Assembly (NCBI GenBank): GCA_963981015.1
Contig: CAXCCG010000040.1
Location: forward strand, 1 to 22,223
DNA: 22,223 nucleotides
Direction: 5' to 3'
Source of the DNA: Thiopontia sp013349825
Lineage (GTDB): Bacteria; Pseudomonadota; Gammaproteobacteria; GCF-002020875
Shown piece by piece: positions 13,790 through 20,722 of the stretch. Positions within the stretch are counted from its first letter, which is position 1. The number at the start of each line of letters is the position of its first letter. The position numbers and the translations under genes are program-made. The notes below the pieces were generated by a model that saw nothing but the letters and a program-made list of their open reading frames with translations, was not told where the DNA came from and made no database searches.

Positions 13790-14191
13790 GTGAAAGTTTT
13801 AATTTGGGATGAATCACTCAGTGTACAGATTCAGGAGATCGATGATGATCATCGTAAACTTGTGGATCTATTCAATATTCTCGGTCAATCTATTGAAGAA
13901 GAGAGTTCATCGGACTATATCGAAGCCGTGCTGGAAGAGCTGATCAGTTGTACCGATTGGCATTTCAAACATGAAGAGCGGTTGATGCTCAAATATGGTT
14001 ATCAAGGTCTTGTGGCGCATAAGGCAGAGCATCAAGAGTTGATCAATAGTGCCAAAGCAGTGCAACAGAAATTTCTGCAACAGAATGGGATGATCTCAAA
14101 TGAAGATATCGCATTTCTGGAGCAGTGGTTGACGGGGCATATCCTTGGGGCGGATATAGAGATGGGTTCCTATCTTGGTGAAGTCATGTAA
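13790..14191 (+). CDS. Bacteriohemerythrin (second, tandem copy)
   Basis: 133 residues starting at a GTG with AGGAGA about 9 bases upstream. The full diiron ligand set is present: H21 (DDDHRK), H58 and E62 (WHFKHEE), H77 and H81 (HKAEH), H117 and D122 (GHILGAD). Compared with its neighbour it shares the fold and ligands but little else, so the pair is an old duplication or two separate acquisitions rather than a recent copy. The two genes are probably co-transcribed. Function as an O2 carrier, buffer or sensor follows from the family. Confidence 0.9.
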   Translation: MKVLIWDESLSVQIQEIDDDHRKLVDLFNILGQSIEEESSSDYIEAVLEELISCTDWHFKHEERLMLKYGYQGLVAHKAEHQELINSAKAVQQKFLQQNGMISNEDIAFLEQWLTGHILGADIEMGSYLGEVM

Positions 14192-14235
14192 AGAGTATCT
14201 CTATTCTCAGGCAAGCTCTCTCTTTCTCTCTCTGG

Positions 14236-14255
14236 GCTGACGATATTCTGTCAGC
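14236..14255 (+). terminator. Weak hairpin after the bacteriohemerythrins
   Basis: GCTGAC and GTCAGC form a 6-bp stem with an 8-base loop, 45 bases after the second hemerythrin stop. There is no T-run behind it, so an intrinsic terminator is uncertain. Confidence 0.3.
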
Positions 14256-14297
14256 TGTAATGGGTAGAATAATTATCTTATTTTAATCAATAAGTTG

Positions 14298-14315
14298 TTA
14301 TTGTTGGAACAATAA
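14298..14315. repeat. Perfect 8-bp inverted repeat (possible operator)
   Basis: TTATTGTT and AACAATAA are exact reverse complements separated by GG, upstream of the small hypothetical gene. The two-base spacer suits a dimeric repressor site better than an RNA hairpin. Confidence 0.35.
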
Positions 14316-14365
14316 ATGCTGTGCTGTTCGTTGCATATAGGTCAATGGGGCAGTGGGGGATTATT

Positions 14366-14593
14366 GTGACAACAGATGTCTTGAATAGATTGAACTCAGT
14401 TGAGCTCAAAGAGAGGCTCAGAGCTATTTTTCAGAAAAATAGAGAGAAGCAGAGGGCATACCAGAAAAGCCAATTTTTCTCGCAATTCACAGAGGTTGAG
14501 TCACAAGAGGAAGCGGACTGTCAAAGTCAGCTTTCGACTCGTGATTATCCGGGTGGCTGTCCGAGAGTAGAAGTCGTAGCGAGGGGAAGCTGA
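14366..14593 (+). CDS. Small hypothetical protein
   Basis: 75 residues if started at the GTG at 14366, which has GGGGGA about 6 bases upstream. The same frame reaches back to an ATG at 14345 and a GTG at 14321. The N-terminal half is a charged amphipathic helix (LNSVELKERLRAIFQKNREK), followed by a Gln/Glu-rich stretch and a tail with PGGCPRVEV. There is no signal peptide or membrane segment. I do not recognise it, and a chance frame cannot be excluded. It stands alone, convergent with the DUF3179 gene. Confidence 0.35.
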   Translation: MTTDVLNRLNSVELKERLRAIFQKNREKQRAYQKSQFFSQFTEVESQEEADCQSQLSTRDYPGGCPRVEVVARGS

Positions 14594-14632
14594 TTTGAGA
14601 CAGGTTTTTCAAGAGCACCATCCGGGATGCAA

Positions 14633-15568
14633 TTAACGCTTCAAGAGATCGCTTTGTGTAAAAACTTTGCTGTCAGGGTGAAAGGCCATCCATGCAAACC
14701 AAAATGAAGAGACCGTCACAATGGGCCGGTTATCCAGATCAGTAGCCCGGGCGGTGTTGGTATCCTGGTCATAATATACTCTGTAATTTAATCCGTTGAA
14801 CTGCTCTGTAATCGGCGTTGTTGTGCGCGATAGCTCTGAGTAAGGGTAACCTTTGAAACGACCATTCACCTCTATCCCAAGTACCCGCTCTTTCGGGTGG
14901 TATCCGGGGTCTACTGTCTCAACGGGAAAATAGATCCCCTTGTGATCGGTGTACCCTTTATATGGGTCACGATCATAATCGCGCTGGAATCCAGTCTCTC
15001 TGGAGAGCAGGGTCGTGTCTGGATGGGCGCTTTTCCACAGCCCCCAGGTGGTATGGGTGGCTGGAATGGAGTGTAGTTTTGTTCCCTGCATCGGGCCGCT
15101 GATGGCTTTTCCCATAAGTTGCGACCAGAGTGAGCTGCTTTGCCGGTCGTAGAGCAGAACATCACTATTATAGAGCAGGCCAGAGACCCCAAACTCCAAA
15201 TCACCTTCTGAAGACGTGGAGCTGAAGACCATGCCGGAGCCACAAAGTGGGCAGTAAGAGGTGACAATAGAGCGTCCATTGACCTTATCGTTAACCACTT
15301 CATGCCAGTTTAAGATGGCAATGGGGTAGGCGCGGCTGATGTTGTCGATCTCAATACCCAGCACAGATTGATGATCTTTAATTTCACTCTCTGCGACTGT
15401 GGAAGAGAGGAAGTGTGGTGTATCAATCGAAGGAATGCCATCCCGTGGGGGGCCACCCGCATAGATTTTTTCTAATGGAATCTCGCTGTTACTCAGGTCA
15501 AATCCATTGGTGGCAGAGATTGAGGGTTCTGTAAACAGAAGTGATACGGCAAGCAGGAATCTAAACAT
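14633..15568 (-). CDS. Exported DUF3179 domain protein
   Basis: 311 residues starting at MFRFLLAVSLLFTEPSISA, a clear signal peptide (ATG at 15568). A longer frame to 15892 merely reads through the VOC gene in another frame and is rejected. DUF3179 features are visible: EIPLEKIYAGGPPRDGIPSI, a SYCPLCGSGMVF cysteine motif (CxxC), GVSGLLYNSDVLLYDRQS, SLWSQLMGKAISGP, and the tail FWFAWMAFHPDSKVF. The family is exported and widespread; its reaction is not known to me, though the CPLCG motif suggests metal binding or a reactive thiol. The start overlaps the end of the VOC gene by 8 bases, so the two are translated from one message. Confidence 0.85.
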   Translation of the reverse strand: MFRFLLAVSLLFTEPSISATNGFDLSNSEIPLEKIYAGGPPRDGIPSIDTPHFLSSTVAESEIKDHQSVLGIEIDNISRAYPIAILNWHEVVNDKVNGRSIVTSYCPLCGSGMVFSSTSSEGDLEFGVSGLLYNSDVLLYDRQSSSLWSQLMGKAISGPMQGTKLHSIPATHTTWGLWKSAHPDTTLLSRETGFQRDYDRDPYKGYTDHKGIYFPVETVDPGYHPKERVLGIEVNGRFKGYPYSELSRTTTPITEQFNGLNYRVYYDQDTNTARATDLDNRPIVTVSSFWFAWMAFHPDSKVFTQSDLLKR

Positions 15569-15920
15569 CAGCTTCAGACCAAACGGCGAACTCATTTCCG
15601 CTGGGATCACTAAAGTGAAAACGCCGTCCACCTGGAAAGGAGAATGTTGGTTTAATGATAATGCCACCGTTATCCTCAATCTTTGTTTGGGTACCTTCAA
15701 GGTCGCGACTGTAGAAGACGATGAGTGCACTGCCGAGTTCTGTGGATGCAGACAGCTCCGACTGGTAGAAACCGCCATTGATATCATGGTGTGAAAACGA
15801 GCTGTATTCCGGGCCATAATCGGTAAATGTCCAGAGGAAGACCTGAGTGAAAAAGATCTTGGTTGCCTCAAGATCTTTGGCGGGTAACTCAATGTAGCTG
15901 ATTGTTTCGTGCTGATTCAT
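15561..15920 (-). CDS. VOC family protein (glyoxalase/bleomycin-resistance fold)
   Basis: A 119-residue single-module VOC protein with the beta-alpha-beta-beta-beta repeat: ISYIELPAKDLEATKIFFTQ, an F-x-W-x-F segment, then GGFYQSEL, ALIVFYSRDLEGTQTKIEDN, GGIIIKPTFSFPGGRRFHFS and DPSGNEFAVWSE. The first metal-ligand position carries Glu rather than His, and the final GNEFAVW Glu is conserved. The substrate cannot be deduced. The next gene, DUF3179, begins within its last codons. Confidence 0.85.
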   Translation of the reverse strand: MNQHETISYIELPAKDLEATKIFFTQVFLWTFTDYGPEYSSFSHHDINGGFYQSELSASTELGSALIVFYSRDLEGTQTKIEDNGGIIIKPTFSFPGGRRFHFSDPSGNEFAVWSEADV

Positions 15921-16014
15921 CTTAATTCTCCAGTCGGTGTATCAATAGTCGCATGAAGTTCCTTCATGTGCCAACTGCTCCCACTCCTGGCCGGGGAAAA
16001 ACCGGGATGGGTGG

Positions 16015-16038
16015 ACAAGTCTGGGTAATTTGAATCAC
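16015..16038 (+). repeat. Degraded copy of the IS-end repeat
   Basis: A 24-base stretch beginning ACAAGTCTGGGTAATTTG matches 23 of 24 bases of 22184-22207 in the same orientation. The outer CTAGGGAACC part present at the window ends is not preserved here, and similarity fades on the inner side. It is most likely a relic of an excised or decayed element between the VOC and ankyrin genes. Confidence 0.6.
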
Positions 16039-16132
16039 ACCACATCGATGGAATAGTAATTGCTTTAGTTTTTGATGTGGGTATAGAGATGCGACGTATC
16101 TTTGGCTGGTTTATTCGGAAAGGGGCAGAAGA

Positions 16133-16261
16133 ATGAGAGGCATTATTGAAAAAATACTACATGATCTGATTAAAATCATGACAGGATATTCTCATCAGTT
16201 TGATGGGGGAGGACTCACTCAGGAGGAGAAGATGGATTTATTGCGTGACTATCATCGGTAG
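16133..16261 (+). CDS. Possible small protein of 42 residues
   Basis: An ATG frame encoding MRGIIEKILHDLIKIMTGYS, followed by HQFDGGGLTQEEKMDLLRDY and HR. It is an amphipathic helix, a glycine hinge and a charged helix, preceded by a weak AGAAG ribosome-binding site. It lies in the 630-base stretch between the VOC and ankyrin genes. The sequence looks like a real small protein, but the family is not recognised and no promoter is certain. Confidence 0.35.
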   Translation: MRGIIEKILHDLIKIMTGYSHQFDGGGLTQEEKMDLLRDYHR

Positions 16262-16290
16262 TCAGCAACAGTCAGTAGCAGTCAGCAATA
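16261..16290 (+). repeat. Three imperfect 10-base tandem repeats
   Basis: GTCAGCAACA, GTCAGTAGCA and GTCAGCAATA follow one another directly. They start at the last base of the small frame's stop codon and end 40 bases before a TATAAT. This may be slippage or a repeated protein-binding site. Confidence 0.5.
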
Positions 16291-16317
16291 GCAGATAAAA
16301 CTTAGTCTAAAATTATC

Positions 16318-16335
16318 CGGGTAACCCGCTATAAT
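16318..16335 (+). promoter_or_regulatory. TATAAT with adjoining palindrome, probable ankyrin-gene promoter
   Basis: A perfect -10 TATAAT at 16330-16335 lies directly behind CGGGTAACCCG (16318-16328). No good -35 is found at 16-18 bases, so an activator may be needed, possibly bound at this palindrome or the tandem repeats upstream. The start would be near 16342, leaving a leader of about 210 bases. Confidence 0.4.
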
Positions 16336-16341
16336 GGATAG

Positions 16342-16552
16342 CCTACGACCTCTATTCTCGGGCAAGTTCCCGGATTACTATGGTCCAATCGATTGATTTA
16401 TGAGTCGGAAAGGCACTTCTAATAATAGTTCTTTTGTCGTGACTTCCAGGAAGCAGGGCACGGAAAACCGCAAGGCACACCCGTTTCGGAAGAAAAGTAG
16501 AGCTTGTTAGAGGTGTCCCGGATTAGGCTCTTGTGTCTGGAGGAAATTAGCT
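16342..16552 (+). other. Long leader of the ankyrin gene, possibly structured RNA
   Basis: No coding frame is evident. Several pairings can be drawn. CGGG/CCCG lies at 16359-16372. A composite helix pairs CTTCC (16443-16447) with GGAAG (16488-16492) around an inner GGG/CCC pair and a CGG-AAAA-CCG hairpin (16461-16470). A second GGAAG at 16449-16453 competes for the same CTTCC, as in switching leaders. It does not match any riboswitch class that I can recall. It ends with a strong GGAGGAAA ribosome-binding site. Confidence 0.35.
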
Positions 16553-17176
16553 ATGTTTAGGGTAAATGCGCTATCGCTGTTATTACTGTTCTCAACCTTT
16601 ACGGTTGAGGCAGCGAATTCAATTCATGACCTTGTTGTGTACAACGACCTGGAGCGGGTTTCTCGTTACATCAAGGAGGGTGGGGAGGTGAATCAGGCGA
16701 ATCGTTATGATGAACGCCCCCTCCATCTGGCGCGCACTCCGGAAATGCTGAAGTTGTTGATCAAAGGGGGGGCAGAGGTCAATATTGAGAACCATTTTGG
16801 AGACTCTCCACTGCTACAAGCCGTTTATAAAGGGGATCATGGGTTGGCAGAGTTACTGATAGAACATGGTGCCAATATTAACCACAAGAATCGATTTGGA
16901 GATACCCCGCTACGTGAGGCGGTCAGTCGAGACCTGATTGTGATGACTCAAATTCTGATTCAGCATGGGGCAAATCTGGATGCTCAGAGCCGCTTTGGAG
17001 AGACTGTTCTCCATATGGCAGTGCGCAAAGGCAACCCTATGATGGTTCGTGAATTGATGCAGTCAGGTGCAACAGCGAATATACAAAATGAAGATGGTTA
17101 CACGCCACTGGATCTGGCAGTAGGTGGAAAGATGAAGAGTGAATTGAAGGCCGGATCACGACAGAGGGTAAAATAG
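16553..17176 (+). CDS. Exported ankyrin-repeat protein
   Basis: 207 residues with a signal peptide (LLLLFSTFTVEAA, cleavage near residue 20) and about five ankyrin repeats covering 23-195. Repeat signatures include RPLHLARTPEMLKLLIKGGA, DSPLLQAVYKGDHGLAELLI, DTPLREAVSRDLIVMTQILI, ETVLHMAVRKGNPMMVRELM and YTPLDLAVGGKMK. A strong GGAGGAAA ribosome-binding site precedes the ATG. Periplasmic or secreted ankyrin proteins bind other proteins, but the partner is not visible here. Ankyrin proteins are also frequent in host-associated bacteria, which is suggestive only. It stands apart with a long leader and may be co-transcribed with a tiny membrane peptide downstream. Confidence 0.85.
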   Translation: MFRVNALSLLLLFSTFTVEAANSIHDLVVYNDLERVSRYIKEGGEVNQANRYDERPLHLARTPEMLKLLIKGGAEVNIENHFGDSPLLQAVYKGDHGLAELLIEHGANINHKNRFGDTPLREAVSRDLIVMTQILIQHGANLDAQSRFGETVLHMAVRKGNPMMVRELMQSGATANIQNEDGYTPLDLAVGGKMKSELKAGSRQRVK

Positions 17177-17178
17177 TC

Positions 17179-17256
17179 GTGTGGCGTATCTGGCTGTTAA
17201 TACTTTTACTGGCGCTGCTGATAATGGTTGTAGTGCGCTATCTGAAGAAACAGTAG
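17179..17256 (+). CDS. Possible 25-residue single-pass membrane peptide
   Basis: A GTG frame three bases after the ankyrin stop codon encodes MWRIWLLILLLALLIMVVVR followed by YLKKQ. It is a textbook small membrane protein: one hydrophobic helix followed by a basic cytoplasmic tail. GAGGG about 9 bases upstream could serve as ribosome-binding site. It is too short to judge by similarity. Confidence 0.35.
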   Translation: MWRIWLLILLLALLIMVVVRYLKKQ

Positions 17257-17278
17257 AGGATGCAACTTTTCGACTGTT

Positions 17279-18025
17279 TCATGAAACCCAGGCGTTGAAG
17301 CGCCTCCCACTGACCTCTCGGCTATCTGGCCCCATTAGATAGAGGTAGGCTCCCATCAGGGACTCTGGGGTCGGGTTATTGTTGGGGTTCTCACCGGGAA
17401 AGGCTTTGGCGCGCATCACCGTTCGCGCAACCCCCGGATCAATGGTGTTGACACGAATACCATCGGCCTCAAGTTCATCGGCAAGAATTTGTGACATTCC
17501 TTCGTTGGCAAACTTGGAGGCAGAGTAGGCTCCCCAGTAGGCGTGCCCTGATTTACCGACACCTGAACTGGTGAAAATTATGCTGCCATCTTCGGACTGC
17601 CTGAGCAGTGGAATACAGTATTTGCTGAGGAGAAATTGGGCCGTTACATTGACTGTAAAGACGGTCTCCCACTGTTTTAGCGTGTAGTGTTCGATTGGAC
17701 TGAGGTCTCCGAGGTGGGCGGCGTTGTGGAGTAGCCCGTCCAGATGACCAATCTCCTGAGCAATACCTCCTGCCAGTCCTTGGTAGGCCTCTTCATCAGC
17801 CTTGGCAAAATCAAGCGGAAAGATATAGGGCTGTGCATGACCTGCTTTAGCGATGAGGTCGTAGGTATCTTCTAAACGAAATTGGGTACGGCCAACCAGT
17901 AGTACGGTAGCGCCATGCTCGGCATAACGTACAGCGGCGGCACGACCCAGCCCGCTACCGGCACCGGTTACCAGAATCGTGCGACCTTGTAGCAGTTCAG
18001 GGTGGGGAGTGTAGTTCTTGTCCAT
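17279..18025 (-). CDS. yciK: YciK family short-chain dehydrogenase/reductase
   Basis: A 248-residue classical SDR. The cofactor motif TGAGSGLG lies at 20-27, the HNAAHLG segment matches the NNAG motif, the catalytic Ser lies in FTSSGVG and the YSASK pair supplies Tyr and Lys. The C-terminal DPGVARTVMRAKAFPGE and SREVSGRRFNAW match YciK. The substrate of YciK is not established. It ends the minus-strand unit mtaD-ubiG-mupP-rmuC-yciK; in pseudomonads yciK directly follows mupP, whereas here rmuC stands between them, 53 bases upstream. Confidence 0.9.
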   Translation of the reverse strand: MDKNYTPHPELLQGRTILVTGAGSGLGRAAAVRYAEHGATVLLVGRTQFRLEDTYDLIAKAGHAQPYIFPLDFAKADEEAYQGLAGGIAQEIGHLDGLLHNAAHLGDLSPIEHYTLKQWETVFTVNVTAQFLLSKYCIPLLRQSEDGSIIFTSSGVGKSGHAYWGAYSASKFANEGMSQILADELEADGIRVNTIDPGVARTVMRAKAFPGENPNNNPTPESLMGAYLYLMGPDSREVSGRRFNAWVS

Positions 18026-18078
18026 TGGGCTATTTTATCTTATCGGTTTGTTGTGTCTTGTTGCAATAGGCGTGGCAT

Positions 18079-19359
18079 TTATTCGCTCTCATCAACCTTG
18101 GACTCCAATACCTTGGGCGTTCTGGAACGTTTCTCTATGGGGTTGGGTTCTGGCAGCTCTTTTTTGGGGTGAATGCCCATCTCTACAAAACGCCGTGCAC
18201 CGGGCAGTACATTTCTCTCCAGAGAGCCGACCGCCTTGTTAAAGGCATCTACACCGCTATCCAGACTTTTGCCTATTTTTGCCAGATGAGTGCTAAAGGT
18301 TGTGAGGCGATCATAGAGTTGTACGCCGACTTCACGAATGGCCTCAGCGTTGCGTGCAACCTCCTGCTGTTTCCAGCCAAAAGCAACTGCTCGCAGTAGT
18401 GCAACCAGACTGGTTGGCGTTGCCAGAATAACCTTCTCTTTCAATGCGTCTTCCAGTAGTGAGTGGTCACGTTCCAATGCGCTGCTGAGAAATTGATCCC
18501 CCGGAATAAATAGAACCACGAAGTCGGGACTCTCAGCAAATTGGGACCAGTAACTTTTGGCAGCGAGTTCCTTGACTCTTTTGCGAACATTGCGGGTGTG
18601 TCGTTCCAGTTCAATATTTCGTTGTTCATCACTGTTCGCCTCGGTGGCATTGATATAGGCATCCAGAGGTGTCTTTGCATCAACAATAATGGCACGTTGA
18701 TCAGGTAGGTGGATCACCATGTCCGGGCGCAAAATACCCTGCTCTCCATGCGACTGCTCCTGTTCAACAAAATCGGCATGTTCCACCATGCCGGCCAACT
18801 CTGCCAGCCGTTTGAGGGTGAGTTCTCCCCACTGTCCTCGTACTTCCGGTCGGCGTAGTGCCTGTACCAGGTTACGGGTCTCCTGCTGGAGCTGTTGCTG
18901 GGTGAGGGTGATGCTCTCCATCTGCTGGGTCAGTGCGCCATACTGTTGTTTACGCTCCTTTTCGATCTCATGGAGCTGTTTTTCACTCTTTTCCAGTGTA
19001 GTAAGGATCGGTTTTAGTAGCGAATCAATGGCCTGTTGGCGCTGTTTCAGTTCGCCGTCCGATTGGGTGTGATGTTTGCTGAGAGACTCCTGTGCCAGTT
19101 TCAGGAAAGAGTCACTATTATTTTTCAGTGCTGAGGCGGTCAACTCCTGAATCATCTGGTTTGTCTGGTCCTGGTTTTCGTTGCGAGCTAGCTTCAGTCG
19201 ATCTTCAAAATGGCCGCGCTCACTCTCCAGGGTTGCCTTAAGTCTGCCATTCTCCTCTCGCAGATGGCTGTTTTTGCGTTGTTGGCGCTCATTCTTAAAC
19301 CACAGCAGTAGAGTGATGGCAGATGCAACCGCAATTAAAGCCAGGAGTGTTAGATCCAT
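18079..19359 (-). CDS. rmuC: DNA recombination protein RmuC
   Basis: 426 residues. An N-terminal membrane helix (LTLLALIAVASAITLLLWF) is followed by a long coiled coil (about 25-165) and the RmuC nuclease-like domain: RRPEVRGQWGELTLKRLAEL, RPDMVIHLPDQRAIIVDAKT, FVVLFIPGDQFLSSALE and ILATPTSLVALLRAVAFGWK. The PDMVIHLP...IIVDAKT arrangement fits a PD-(D/E)xK-type core. RmuC limits inversions at short inverted repeats and has been linked to defence against mobile DNA. Its start overlaps the mupP stop by 10 bases, so it is firmly part of the mupP operon here. Confidence 0.95.
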   Translation of the reverse strand: MDLTLLALIAVASAITLLLWFKNERQQRKNSHLREENGRLKATLESERGHFEDRLKLARNENQDQTNQMIQELTASALKNNSDSFLKLAQESLSKHHTQSDGELKQRQQAIDSLLKPILTTLEKSEKQLHEIEKERKQQYGALTQQMESITLTQQQLQQETRNLVQALRRPEVRGQWGELTLKRLAELAGMVEHADFVEQEQSHGEQGILRPDMVIHLPDQRAIIVDAKTPLDAYINATEANSDEQRNIELERHTRNVRKRVKELAAKSYWSQFAESPDFVVLFIPGDQFLSSALERDHSLLEDALKEKVILATPTSLVALLRAVAFGWKQQEVARNAEAIREVGVQLYDRLTTFSTHLAKIGKSLDSGVDAFNKAVGSLERNVLPGARRFVEMGIHPKKELPEPNPIEKRSRTPKVLESKVDESE

Positions 19360-19997
19360 TGTAGAGTCTCTTCAGGGTGATCAATGATCGCATCTGCATT
19401 CCACTGTTCAATGGACTCCTCAGGGGCGAGGTATCCGAAACGGCAGGCCAGAGTTAACATCTTGGCTCGCTTGCCAGCCTCAATATCCCGTTGTGCATCC
19501 CCCATATAGATACACTGTTGTGGCTGTACCCCCATCAGTTCGCAGGCAAAAAGAAGAGGTCTGGGGTGCGGTTTCGGGTGTTCGGTGGTGTCACCACTAA
19601 TAATACAGGCGGCACGAGCGGAGAGGTTAAGCTGCGCCATTAATGGATCGGTAAATCGGGCCGGTTTATTAGTAACAACCCCCCAGGCAATGGAGTGCTG
19701 TTCCAGTGTTTGAAGAAGAGCCCCCATCCCCTCCATCAAAGTGGTTTCACGGGTCAGATTTTGCAGATAGACATCGAGTAGCTGTTGTCGGTAGTGCTCA
19801 AAGGTTGCTTCATCTAACTGTGTTCCAAAACCGAGTTCGATCAGGGGCGCACTGCCATTTGAGGCAACGGGTCGAATCGACTCAAAAGAGAGAGGCTCTC
19901 TGTCAGCCTTAATCAGGGTCTGGTTGAGGGCATAAGCGAGATCGGGGGCGGTATCTGCCAGCGTACCATCCAGGTCCAGTAATACGGCATCAACCAT
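19350..19997 (-). CDS. mupP: N-acetylmuramic acid 6-phosphate phosphatase MupP (HAD family)
   Basis: A 215-residue HAD phosphatase. The nucleophile motif DLDGT is at 8-12, motif II lies in VVTNKP, with WGVVTNKPARFTDPLM typical of MupP, and the motif III lysine and motif IV GDAQRDIEAG follow, ending with ADAIIDHPEE. Phosphoglycolate phosphatase (Gph) is the alternative, but the gene order ubiG-mupP-(rmuC)-yciK and the RF-x-x-P and DHPEE segments favour MupP. MupP dephosphorylates MurNAc-6-phosphate in the cell-wall recycling route that bypasses MurQ. It starts 8 bases after ubiG. Confidence 0.85.
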   Translation of the reverse strand: MVDAVLLDLDGTLADTAPDLAYALNQTLIKADREPLSFESIRPVASNGSAPLIELGFGTQLDEATFEHYRQQLLDVYLQNLTRETTLMEGMGALLQTLEQHSIAWGVVTNKPARFTDPLMAQLNLSARAACIISGDTTEHPKPHPRPLLFACELMGVQPQQCIYMGDAQRDIEAGKRAKMLTLACRFGYLAPEESIEQWNADAIIDHPEETLQWI

Positions 19998-20005
19998 GAC
20001 TTGTA

Positions 20006-20722
20006 TCAGAGGTCCCCTAATGGTCGGGCATGGGCAAAGTAATTAACATCCACATTAGAACCGAGCGTAAAAATCATCGTCAGTGGGTTGTAGTGAACTC
20101 CTGTCAGGTCATCTAAAGCAAGTGCAGCATGACGACACCACTGCTCCATCTCCGCAGGCTTGATAAATTTATCATGCTCATGGGTCCCTTTAGGGAGCAT
20201 ATTGAGAATGTATTCAGCGCCAATAATAGCCATTAAATAAGACTTTAAATTACGGTTGATGGTAGAGAAGAAGAGGTCTCCTTCAGGTTTCACCAATCGG
20301 CTGCAGGCCTCGATGGTGGAGGCAGGGTCTGGAACATGTTCAAGCATCTCCATACAGGTGATGATGTCATAACTGCCGGGCGTCTCATCGGCTAAATCCT
20401 CTACAGAAATCTGTCGATACTCAACCTCCAGTTTTGACTCCAGAAGATGGAGTTTGGCAACCGAGAGTGGGGCCTCCCCCATGTCAATTCCGGTAACCTC
20501 TGCTCCAGCCTTGGCCATCCCCTCAGAGAGGATGCCACCACCACAGCCGACATCGAGAATCCGAGCTCCGTCCATGGTAGCAAAGCGCTCAATATAATCG
20601 AGCCGTAGTGGGTTCATATCATGGAGTGGCTTGAATTCACTGTTTCGGTCCCACCAGCGGTGGGCGAGAGCCTCAAATTTGGCAATCTCTTCTGGGTCAA
20701 CGTTTTGGGTTCTATCGTTCAT
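20006..20722 (-). CDS. ubiG: 3-demethylubiquinone/2-octaprenyl-6-hydroxyphenol O-methyltransferase UbiG
   Basis: A 238-residue SAM-dependent methyltransferase carrying out both O-methylations of ubiquinone synthesis. It has FEALAHRWWDRNSEFKPLHD near the N-terminus, the SAM loop ILDVGCGGGILSEGMAKAGA, the acidic residue of GIDMGE, CMEMLEHVPDP, and the C-terminal HEHDKFIKPAEM motif. All are typical of UbiG. Its start overlaps the mtaD stop by four bases, so the two are translationally coupled. Confidence 0.97.
   Translation of the reverse strand: MNDRTQNVDPEEIAKFEALAHRWWDRNSEFKPLHDMNPLRLDYIERFATMDGARILDVGCGGGILSEGMAKAGAEVTGIDMGEAPLSVAKLHLLESKLEVEYRQISVEDLADETPGSYDIITCMEMLEHVPDPASTIEACSRLVKPEGDLFFSTINRNLKSYLMAIIGAEYILNMLPKGTHEHDKFIKPAEMEQWCRHAALALDDLTGVHYNPLTMIFTLGSNVDVNYFAHARPLGDL

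Noticed and set aside
15569..15892. Long N-terminal extension of the DUF3179 protein
   Set aside because: It is an alternate-frame reading of the VOC gene, and a clear signal peptide begins at 15568.
16441..16500. Possible c-di-GMP (GEMM) riboswitch because of an AGGGC...GCAAGGC pattern
   Set aside because: The conserved loop and receptor elements of that class are not all present; kept only as an unassigned structured leader.
18018..18242. Plus-strand frame with hydrophobic N-terminus
   Set aside because: It lies antisense to the start of yciK and the end of rmuC, both well supported; the hydrophobic run is a shadow effect.
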